64,000 nucleotides of DNA from Ctenosaura bakeri (Eukaryota > Chordata > Lepidosauria > Squamata > Iguanidae): positions 124,001-188,000 of the forward strand of contig CAOLHI010002564.1 in NCBI GenBank assembly GCA_948474755.1. Direction: 5' to 3'. Below are positions 55,141-64,000 of this stretch, piece by piece. The notes under the pieces are model-generated. The model saw nothing but the letters and a program-made list of their open reading frames with translations, ran no database searches and was not told the origin of the DNA. Position 1 is the stretch's first letter, and each line of letters begins with the position of its first letter. Position numbers and translations under genes: made by a program.

Positions 55141-56060
55141 TAACAATGTAAAATATAGAATAGTAAAAGGTAATTTACTGTATGAGCACACATTAAACAA
55201 CCAAACAAATTAATATTAGGAATGTACATTCCTCACTGGTTCTCCTTGCATATTTTTTCCAGATTTGTCTGTTTCCCTGCTTTTGACAGGCTTCCTCCTC
55301 TTAGTGTCTGGTGACTCCTAAGTTGGTGGGCTGATAAAATCCACTTTGGGCTTTACTCTGAACTTTGAAAGAGCTATCCAAGGGGCTGAAGCTATTGTAG
55401 TGATAAGAGATTGGTTTGTTGAATGGCTCCTTTAATACCGTATGTGAATAAAAACTGAGGTAGACTCACTGCCTCACTGACATGGAAGCCATGAATGACT
55501 CTCCCTGTTGCCATTTTTTTCAGATCCAGGCTGACTGTTGTTTTTTATTCCTCTGTCCTTACAGTTTCTTTCCTTCTCTGGTTACCGGAACTTCTCTATG
55601 TAGTCTATTGCTAATGGTCCCATTGTGCGGGGGCCATGGCTTGCCATAATCAGGCAGGGAGGCATTCATTATGGTAAAAGACAGTGGCTGGATTTAAACA
55701 GGAATGTGAAAACAAAGGGAGATGTCTGCAAGATGTAATTATGATCATTAGCTGCTCATGTTCAAAAGGAACCTCAAGCTTTTGTGAAGGTACAGGGGAT
55801 GTTCCTGCTAACTGCTACTGAGGAACTTGGGACTGAAATGAGGAATTTTAAATGACTGTGTTATATTTTGTATCTTGTACATTCTGACAAATACGTGTGT
55901 GACTAATAATATAGAGATGGGCATGTAATTAGTCTGGATGATTTTTTTAAAATAGTGTTTTAAAATGGTAATGATAATTTTTTTTTATTATTTTCTTTCT
56001 ATAGTGCTTAGTATTGGAATTAGCTTTTTTCAAAGTTTTTTTGTTTCTTTGATTGTGTGA
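55141..56060. other. Unassigned non-coding DNA
   Basis: Nothing recognised; poly-T near 55,978-55,986. Confidence 0.5.
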
Positions 56061-56213
56061 GGCCATTTTCCCACTGGACTATTGTAGCACTATTATTCTA
56101 CATTTAACATCCTCTGGAATCTTGGGGCTTGCAGTTTTGGGAGGGGCCCCAGGATTCCAGAGGATGTTGGAAGTGGAATAATAGCACTATAACAGTCCAG
56201 TGTGAAAATGGCC
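56061..56213. mobile_element. Palindromic Harbinger-like MITE, copy J
   Basis: 153 bp starting GGCCATTTTCCCACTGGACT and ending AGTCCAGTGTGAAAATGGCC, flanked by a perfect TGA duplication (56,058-060 and 56,214-216). The spacer is short; the inner arms meet around GGGAGGGGCCCCAGGATTCC. Confidence 0.92.
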
Positions 56214-57203
56214 TGAGTTTCAATATTGTTCAGCCTGAAACCTCTGCGCAGAAGAAAGTTGCACTGTAAAGTCATCTTGATCATATACACTACTATACCC
56301 TATACGACGTCTTCTTTGGACATTTGTGGCCTTCTAGCCCTGTCCAAAGTAAATGGTAATGGTAAATTTGTCTGGCTGTAATACTTGTTTCTTCTGTGAC
56401 ACAGAATTCTGCAACCAAGAACAAAATGGGAAGAAACTACTTACTATATTTCCCATTTTATTCAGTGCTCATATTGAAAATATTGTTAATGTTGAAGAAA
56501 TATTGGACTGAACTAATAGTTATAACTGTAAAAAAAAGAATGGAACTTTTTGAATTTTTTCATAAATGCAATGGGCTGAAGCCTGTTTTAGTGCTGACTG
56601 AAGGAGAGCCACTGGGATGGATGGTCTTGTTAGTTGCTACTTTCAGAAATACTATTGATTTCAATGGGACTATTCTGGTTGGGACTAAAATTGTGTTTAG
56701 TCCGATGAGAATAAGAGTAGAGAAATCCTAATCAGATATTTTGCAGGTTCGGTTTAGTAGTATTTGTTCTGGTCTGTGACTACCAAATATCTTTGACAGA
56801 CTATCTGTGTCTGTTCGTAATTTGAGTTGAACTTTCAGAATCAAAATGCACTGTAGTTAAGCAGAACTTTTATTCAAAAAAGTGGAGTGCATAGGCAAAT
56901 GAGAGAGAGGTCTGCTGATTATGCTGTCTGTGACATCTGGGGCAAGTGTTCCCATAATGTCACTGCAGCAGCATTTGGGAACATTTCCAGGATTTTCTCA
57001 ATGGACTTGTGAACTAGAAATGCAGTTTCTTCTGTTGCTGTTGTATGAAGTTCCTTTGAATCTGAAATCTTATTTGGAGATAACCATTTTTTTCTTGTCT
57101 CATACATTGCCCTTTGGGGAAGTTAGACGGGGGCAAATTATTTACATGTGAAATATTTTGTGCTTATGCAAAAATAAATTAATAATCAGTATAATTAATG
57201 TGA
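56214..57203. other. Unassigned non-coding DNA
   Basis: Several ORFs (up to 111 codons, 56,396-56,731) without recognisable motif; probably chance in AT-rich DNA. Confidence 0.5.
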
Positions 57204-57580
57204 GAACCAGTGTGGTGTACTGGTTTGATTGTTGGACTATGACCCTGGAGATCAAGATTCAATTCCCTGCTCAGCCCTAGAAACCTACTGGGTGATTTTA
57301 GGCACCTCACATACTCTCAGTCCAAGAACACCCATGATAGGCTCACCTTAGGCCATTTCCACACTAGACTGTTATAGCGCGATTATTCCACTTTCAACAT
57401 CCTATGGAATCCTGGGGTTTGCAGTTTAGGGTGGCCACTCCCTAAACTGCAAGCCCCAGGATTCCATAGGATGTTGAAAGTGGAATAATCACGCTATAAC
57501 AGTCTAGTGTGGAAATGGCCTTAGTGTTACCATAAATCAGGAACAACTTGAAGACTTACAACAACAACAAACAACAACAA
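57204..57580 (+). mobile_element. Sauria-type tRNA SINE split by a MITE
   Basis: The head GAACCAGTGTGGTGTACTGG with B-box-like AAGATTCAATTCCC, then AAACCTACTGGGTGATTTTA and GATAGGCTCACCTTA; then MITE copy K; then TTAGTGTTACCATAAATCAG, GAACAACTTGAAGACTTACA and (ACA)n ending at 57,580. The SINE is flanked by TTAATGT at 57,195-57,201 and 57,581-57,587, a 7-bp target duplication. Without the MITE and one TTA the SINE is continuous, so the MITE came later. Confidence 0.92.
57351..57520. mobile_element. Palindromic Harbinger-like MITE, copy K, inside a SINE
   Basis: 170 bp starting GGCCATTTCCACACTAGACT and ending GTCTAGTGTGGAAATGGCC, flanked by a perfect TTA duplication (57,348-350 and 57,521-523). 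Arms are long and nearly perfectly complementary, with ATAGCGCGATTATTCC and GGAATAATCACGCTAT retaining CpG. It is the cleanest palindrome of the family. Confidence 0.95.
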
Positions 57581-57996
57581 TTAATGTAAAATAAGTCATC
57601 CCTAAAGTTTTCTTTCCCCATGAAACTAATTTAATGTCTGACTCTTAATGTGTTTAAAAATAGCTTGCCTATTAGTTCAAGATGCTTGTGCTGAGTTTTG
57701 TTAAGTGCACTTCAATTCATGTGGAAAAAAAATCTTATAGACTAGAGACTGAACAGCAAGAGCTGTGTTGGTTTTTGCCAGAAGGAACACCAACAGCACA
57801 ATGAAATTGTTAATTAAATGAGGACTAGCACCTGGTCAGGTACCCAACAGATGTCCTGCTATTTAAATACTGGGTGGAGTGTTCATGCAGTCATTTGTTC
57901 TAATTACCTTCTTTCTCTTGTGAACTAGAGAAAACATAGCCAAGGATTGGTGTTTCATTTCTGAATACATACTGTGAGGTAACAGTGACTGTATAG
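57581..57996. other. Unassigned non-coding DNA
   Basis: Nothing recognised beyond the SINE's target duplication at its start. Confidence 0.5.
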
Positions 57997-58215
57997 TCTT
58001 GTTTTGTGCCTTCAAGACATTTCCAACTTATAGCACCCTAAGGCAACTCTAACATGGGCTTTTCTGGGCAAGATTCATCAGGGTGGGTTGCCTTTGCCTT
58101 CCCCTGAGGGTAAGATAGTGTGACTTGTAGAAGGTAACCAATGGCCAAATGGTGATTCACACCCTGGTTTCCAGAATTGTAGTCCAATGCTCGAATCACC
58201 ACACCAATATTGGCT
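57997..58215 (-). mobile_element. Sauria-type tRNA SINE
   Basis: The plus strand reads TTTTGTGCCTTCAAGACATT, TAGCACCCTAAGGCAACTCT, GGTTGCCTTTGCCTTCCCCT and ATGGTGATTCACACCCTGGT, ending in the complement of the head, TGCTCGAATCACCACACCAA. Nearly full length; the ACA tail is lost. Confidence 0.85.
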
Positions 58216-59488
58216 TTCTTGGTTTCCTATAGGCTTAGTTACCTATTATGTGGTCAAGCTGCACTCATAGTGCTTTCATTTTCTTCTGAAATCCCTTCAC
58301 TAGGAGGAAATCGGCAAGCAAAGCAATGCTACCATGATAAGATCAGTCCTAGTTCTTGATTTCATGCCTGACCTGTGGGCATTCCAAAAGCTATGCCCAG
58401 CTAGTGTAGATGGGTGGGTGGTCAATGTGGTGTTTCTTGGACTGATCAAGGAAAATCCTCTGTTGCTGCTTTCTGCTCAGAAATAATATGTGTGTCTAGC
58501 AAGTGAAACCTTGTCTGGAAGGAATTGCTACTTGCTGGAGGTGAATAGTCCGTTCATGTCAGCTTTCATATGTATTAACATTTTGATTCTTATCTGCTGC
58601 GTACAGTGCCCTGGTATGTACAAATGCTCTGTTGGACTGCTGCATATAGCTGTGTACAACTCTCCAGGTGATATACCTCTTCATTGTATGAAATGATACC
58701 ATATGATAATATTTGAAAGAAAAGATCAGCATATCTCTTTTTCTTGAAAGATGCACACCATGGCATTCTGGAACTATGTTAACAGAAACAGTGGTTTTAA
58801 ATATAATTCATCAGGAACATACATTTAAAGGAACAGAATACTGACATGGAGATGGGGGGGCTGTAGTTGCATTTGGTAAAATCAAGTTTTCTTCCAAATA
58901 AGATGGGTAAACAACACCACTTCCATTTTTCCCCTCCTGAAAAAGCTATGATCTTATCTCTGTAATTGAAAATAATCTTCCAAAGTCACTTTTTAACTGG
59001 AGTTACACAATCGCTTTTTAAATCAGCTGTTATCTTCCACTGAATTTCACCGTAAATGTTACTGCCTGCACTTGGATGCCATGGTCTTGTTTAACAAGCT
59101 GGTCTCAGCAACTGAAACAGGAGAAATCCTTGCCCTAGTTGTAGTGGCTTTTAGCAGTGCTAGAGTGAGATAAAAAAGTTTTCTTTTCCTAGCATTGCTC
59201 TTGTGCATTGAATTTATATGAGGTTGTTTGAATTGCTGGTTTCTTGGTGAACTTATTGAACTCTTTAATTTGCTCTTATTTCAATTTGTTTGGCAAGACT
59301 TTAGTTTTGAAGGCAATTTTGAGTTCAAGAATATTCAAAAACTCTCTTGATATACTTGACTTTGATCATAACATGTGAATGTATTTACATAGAAAATAGA
59401 AATTAAAATAATGCTACAAGGAGAGTTCTCCGGTTTCAATTTGCATCCCATAAATTGTGAAGTCGGTGACGGAAAGGCTCCCTGCCAC
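58216..59488. other. Unassigned non-coding DNA
   Basis: Nothing recognised. Confidence 0.5.
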
Positions 59489-59766
59489 AACTAGTGTTGT
59501 GCAGAAATGGATGTCTGTTATGAAGTTGTTGTCTCCAACGTAAGATCCTGAAGTACAGTTGTAATACTGGGGATATGACAACTGTAGACAGTGTAAAAGA
59601 GTCACAAAACAGCCACAAGTAAGATCAAGATCTTACTTGTGGCTGTTTTGTGACTCTTTTACACTGTCTACAGTTGTCATATCCCCAGTATTCCAACTGT
59701 ACTTCAGGATCTTACGTTGGAGACAACAACTTCATAACAGACATCCATTTCTGCACAACACTAGTT
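59489..59766. repeat. Near-perfect 278-bp inverted repeat (2 x 138 bp)
   Basis: The left arm 59,489-59,626 and right arm 59,629-59,766 are reverse complements with one mismatch noticed (ACAGTTGTAATACTGG against ACAGTTGGAATACTGG). They are separated by only AA at 59,627-628. The outer ends are AACTAGTGTTGTGCAGAAAT and its complement, which resembles the terminal bases of the MITE family (CTAGTG.GCAGAAATGG). The arms otherwise match no repeat I know. The two overlapping minus-strand ORFs at 59,414-59,618 are shadows. Confidence 0.93.
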
Positions 59767-59861
59767 CCCTCTAGGCCCCTCCCTAAACTGCAAACCCCAG
59801 GATTCCATAGGATGTTGAAAGTGGAATAATAGCACTGTAACAGTGTCATGCGGAAATGGCC
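59740..59861. mobile_element. Damaged palindromic MITE, copy L
   Basis: A short left terminus CCATTTCTGCACAACACTAG (shared with the inverted repeat) is followed after CCCTCTA by an intact right arm: GGCCCCTCCCTAAACTGCAA, CCCCAGGATTCCATAGGATG, AATAATAGCACTGTAACAG and CATGCGGAAATGGCC. Most of the left arm is deleted. No target duplication can be assigned. Confidence 0.8.
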
Positions 59862-61382
59862 ATAGTGATTTGAAGATCTCACTAAATGCACATTCACCTC
59901 AATAGAATGAGTGGTAATAATTGCATATGAGTCATGGGATGACCATAGGTGATTAAGATCATTCTATAAATCTAATAACCTCTTACCATGAACATTTGCC
60001 AGAAAGGAAAGATCTTGAGTCTTATAAAATGTGTTTCACATTACATTCATGATGACCCAGACTGATCAGAGCGTATTAAAAACATCAGTGGTACTTGGTA
60101 AAACTTAGAACTTACCAGTACATAATACAATATATATTACCTTGTAATCTGCCAACTTCACGTTCACAATGTATTAATGGTAACTTGAGTTACACTTGTG
60201 AATTTGCAAGCAGTGCCAGAAGTGCCTAAGCCTTGGAGTGTGCTCTATGAGCACACAAAGCAAGAACTGATTGTAAGCCCCAGCCCCAGCCCTGTTGTGC
60301 TGGCAACAGAGAGGCCTATGTGAGAACACCACTCTTCTCCCAGTCATGAAATTCAAGGAAATACTGTTTTGGTCTCCTCTCATTAATTACAAGTGGAGGT
60401 CCTCCTCTGTAGGGAAGGCCTTTCTCTGGTGAAAAGAGCAGTCTCAAGCAACTGAAGAAGGAGCAAAAATTGTGTGATTTTTGGTACTCTGTATCTATGG
60501 TTGTGTCTCTCTGGTTTCTGTGTGTCTGAAGCATTTGGAAGAAAGGATCAGTTAATTTTCTTTCAAGAACCTCTGAACACTTACTAGTCACATTGCATTG
60601 GATTCTACTGATATGGGATATAGACTTGAGCGTTATCCTCAGGTAGCTATGCTGGTGTGCCATGAGCATTGCTATATTTTCATTCATGCTTTGGAAATTT
60701 TCCTTCATAGGTAGACATTTAGTGAAAGTTTCTGAGGTGGGATTTTAATCACACTATCTTGGCATGTCATTTGCTTTCTACTGTCAGAGTCCACAGCCAG
60801 TTTTCTTAGACTATAGTACAAATACATGATTGACAAAAAAGGCTCCTGCAACATTTGTAAAACTATGGAAGAGGGGTGTTTGGTTTTTGCAAGTGCAGAC
60901 TTTACTCCTCACATGCCAAGTAGTAGTTGCATCTGTACAGTAGATTTTATAGCAGTACCCTGTTGAAGTGGAAAGTGTGGGGACCTGTAGGATGCCTTCT
61001 TAGGTATGAAGCTATAGATCATGGATGTATAAAGTTTGGCTGCTTGCAACCTGCAGGAGCATTTTTGTGAGCCCTCAATCCCCAACTAATCTTCCCAAGG
61101 CTCCCATGAATGCCTCCACATGACCAGTAGTTGGGGGCCAAATGAGCAAAAAATAGTAAATTACAGCTACATGAGTGGTATAGAAGCAGAACTCTCCAGC
61201 ATGACAATGGGCACGAAACAGATGAAAGCAAAATCTCATTTCTTGGTTTGTTTTTGCCTGTACAGAGGTTGATCATCAGGTGGATGCAGCCTTTCCATGG
61301 GGCTATGGGGGCAAACCTGATTTCCACAGTCGCTGCAGTTACCCATCCCCACTGTAGATGCTATTGCTTATGGGCTGATTGA
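59862..61382. other. Unassigned non-coding DNA
   Basis: The 130-codon minus-strand ORF at 60,316-60,708 and the 102-codon ORF at 61,019-61,327 have no recognisable motif. No repeat ends seen. Confidence 0.5.
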
Positions 61383-61506
61383 AAAAGAAAAGTCTTGCCT
61401 ACTTACAAAGTCCTTTTCATTTCATGGGATGTGCCATTACTTGAAGAAGAAAAGCCTTGCCTACTTACAGAGTCCCTTTCGCTTCATGGGATGTGCCATT
61501 ACTTGA
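61383..61506. repeat. 62-bp tandem duplication
   Basis: Two units (61,383-61,444 and 61,445-61,506) share CTTGCCTACTTACA and TTCATGGGATGTGCCATTAC and differ at about five positions. Both remain open in two plus-strand ORFs, but nothing indicates coding. Confidence 0.9.
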
Positions 61507-63584
61507 TTTTCAAAGTCCATTTGTCAAAGTATGTGAAGCCAGGGCTGCGGTGCTGTACCAATTTACTAGGCCTGTCCCTGCCCGTAGCAACATCAAAAGT
61601 GATTTTTTAAAGAGAATGCACAGGAAAGAACTGGAGTAGGCTGGCTGGCTTCAGTTCACTGTTAAATTTTTGAAAAATCAATGTGTTAATTTGAGAGGTG
61701 GTTAAAATGATGAGCAAATATTAAGGATGCCCTTTTCATCTCCATTGCAAGTTCCATTTCCTTAAGCAAGACAGATGAGAGAATTATACCACATGTTACT
61801 TTTGATCTTTCTTTGCCAAAATAAATAAATAAAATAAAAATCCATGAAGAATAGTGTATGAGTTCCTTCTTTTAAGAGCAGCCACACCACTTGTAAGGTG
61901 GAGATCTAAATGTAGCCCAGCAATTATGTGTTTTCACTTGCTAGCAGGTCTCCTTGTTTTTCTAATTCCAATCAAGCATCAGAACCTGAAGAGTTTATCA
62001 AGCCCCTGGTGAATTGTCACTCATGATTGGAATGTTCAGGGCATTTGAGAGGGAGAAGAAATTATGGCCAGCAAGATGGTCAACAGGAGGCAGCCAGGGA
62101 GAGGACCTGTGCTGCTGCTACTGATTTTAGAAGAGTAGAAAGTTCTTCTGCCTCTGGAAAGATAAATCCAGTTTGGAGAGGGAAAAATATTATGTTTCTT
62201 GCTCAAAAGTTCTGTGAAAATAGCACCCGCTCTCTCAGTTCTGAACTGAAAACCTCTGAGCTAGGAACTTCCACTTCAGAACTATAGGAAATGTGTGGAG
62301 AAAATCAAGGCATTCCCCACATCCTCTTCAGCTTTCTATTTCAGAGTTTCCTGAAGTAGAATCTTTCCCCTACAAACTAGGGTCAGATCCATCAGTCTCA
62401 TTGCTCCATGCCTTATGGGTCTGGGCCAGGGAAATTACAGTTTAGATGTCTCTCAGAGTTACGTAACTTTTATGCACTGGAATAAACAAACTTGGGTTGT
62501 CTGAATTATGGGGCATTTTTTCATCCCAATCAGAATCTAAGTGTTTTGTGGGGGTACCTAATGCTTTATGTTTAAATTAGTGCTTATCAAGTGTGTTCCA
62601 CCCCGATAATAAGAGCTACAAAACACAAAGCGGAATAAAAGTAAAATAAATTCAGATAAAATAAAGACTGATTAATCCCAACTGAATTTCAGTGTTTCTA
62701 CAATGGAATATATTTTCAATTTTAATTTTCTCTAAATGGGACCAACCTACTGGCAACCAAGCACATCACTTCTGCTTCCCTGCTTCATGCTTAATCATAA
62801 ACAGCTATGATACATTTTTTCTTCTAGTATCTTCCTTTGGCTGGGACAGAAAAAGTACTCCATCTGCAGAAATCAGTAGATTTGCTGGTACTCTATTTTG
62901 TCCCAGCCATTTTTTAATAGGGATAAATGAAACTGCATACTTCAGTGTGCATTCTGCTGCTGGTAACAATAATGTCTCATTGTAGTGGGTAAGGTTAAGG
63001 GTCTCCCTTGACTGGTTCACTTGTTCTTTACACATTCATTGCCTAATCATATAATTCCAGGCCATTATACAGCATTGAATGAGCTTGTCCCTGAGTATGT
63101 ATGCTCATGAAATGAACTTGTCCTAAGTCAGGTCTGGCTCTGAGTTTTATTAATTTGCTATATGTGCCTTCAGACACTTACTTGTCACACTACTGTTTAG
63201 GTGAAAATATGCTTTACTCTTTGTTTTATGTGAAACATTATGATACATACACTGCAACCATATTGTGCCTTTTCGTCTTGGATGTGTTCTTCCTTGCTAA
63301 ATTCTTCCTGTTACCCTTGGCTTCATTTGTTTATATAAAGCACTTTTACTAGCATGGAAGGGATTTCAGAACAGTTGACAGTTAATTAGAAAACAAGACT
63401 TTCTGGTGCCCTCGCAAGAAAAGGAAAAATGGATGAGTAGGGGCAAGGACATTTTGTGTCTTACTCCTCCTTCCCCTTGGTGCTTTGAACCCTGTTCTCC
63501 TTGATTGATTTAAAGATCTTAAGCATTCCTTACCACTTCGTGCTCTGGCAATAATTACTTAGCTACAGAATGCGGCATGCTTAC
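61507..63584. other. Unassigned non-coding DNA
   Basis: (AAAT)n near 61,820-61,838. Short ORFs (86 and 97 codons) without motifs. Confidence 0.5.
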
Positions 63585-63700
63585 AGATGCTGCGAGCCAC
63601 TGAGCCAATGCTTAGTGGTAAAGGATATATTTAAACTCATAAGGTCCCAGATTCAGAACCCAGCATCTTCGTTTAAAAGAGGTCTTAAAAATATTTAATC
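63585..63700 (+). repeat. tRNA-derived SINE head (TAGCTCAGTGG type)
   Basis: GAGCCAATGCTTAGTGGTAA, then ATAAGGTCCCAGATTCAGAA (B-box region) and CCCAGCATCTTCGTTTAAAA, follows the 5' half of the same SINE family as 28,425-28,625. The 3' half is missing or too decayed. Confidence 0.6.
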
Positions 63701-64000
63701 CAAATCAGGTAAGCAATTTTTCTATTTAGAGCAAGCAAAAGAATTCACTGGGAGCAAGGTGACATGCTCAGTATGTCAATAATTCATAAGTAACATTTAA
63801 ATTGTGTATTTCCTCCAAAACTTGTCTCATGGCATTGGGTAATTCAGCATCATAGAGAGTGATTTCATGATGGAGTATGAGTTCAAGATTGGTGCTGGAT
63901 TAATTTTATTAGTCTCCTTGAATCCTGTTTTAGCAAGAGTTGATTTCTTAATGTATGAAAACCATGGATGTTTTTAAATTTAATAATAGGAAAGAGCTGA
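63701..64000. other. Unassigned non-coding DNA
   Basis: Nothing recognised up to the window end. Confidence 0.5.

Noticed and set aside
1..64000. CRISPR arrays, bacterial operons, phage or plasmid modules
   Set aside because: Repeat content and base composition are those of a vertebrate nuclear genome; no regularly spaced direct repeats or bacterial genes are present.

Overview
The window looks like nuclear DNA of a squamate reptile, most likely a lizard. The evidence is its repeat set: a BovB (RTE) LINE 3' end, several tRNA-headed SINEs with ACAACAA tails and BovB-like 3' ends (Sauria-SINE type), a CR1 LINE with the usual 3' end, an L1 ORF2 remnant, L2/CR1-type tails (TATCCCGCC / GGCGGC or ATATAAATAAATAAA), a SPIN-like hAT MITE, a Ty3/gypsy relic and solo LTRs. 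No intact protein-coding gene, rRNA, tRNA gene, operon or CRISPR array is visible. The long ORFs at 19.4-21.0 kb are open only because the DNA there is extremely GC-rich.

Layout. 0-5.4 kb: unique DNA, a palindromic MITE, a solo LTR (3,141-3,974), a minus-strand SINE and a minus-strand CR1 RT relic. 7.0-9.3 kb: minus-strand L1 ORF2 relic, then a SINE and a BovB 3' end on the plus strand. 10.3-13.5 kb: minus-strand Ty3/gypsy relic (gag, integrase, RT) with integrase coded upstream of RT; an opposite-strand LTR and a MITE sit inside it. 13.5-19.2 kb: mostly unique. 19.2-20.9 kb: a strong CpG island with three plus-strand splice-donor-like sites, the only probable promoter and first exon(s) of a host gene; I cannot name that gene. 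21-64 kb: long non-coding DNA, plausibly the first intron of that gene, with MITEs, hAT-like elements, a SPIN-like element nested in another hAT-like element, two more solo LTRs of the 3.1 kb family (40.5 and 51.9 kb), SINEs and microsatellites.

The most distinctive feature is one family of palindromic MITEs (GGCCATTTCTGCACTAG... arms) with 12 copies, seven bounded by perfect 3-bp target duplications, which points to a PIF/Harbinger-type transposase. Nested insertions give a relative order: MITE into SINE (57.35 kb), MITE and LTR into gypsy (12.2-12.8 kb), LTR into CR1 (51.9 kb), SPIN-like into hAT-like (35.2 kb). A near-perfect 278-bp inverted repeat at 59.5-59.8 kb abuts a damaged MITE and is the strangest local structure. 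All family names come from remembered sequence features; no database search was possible.
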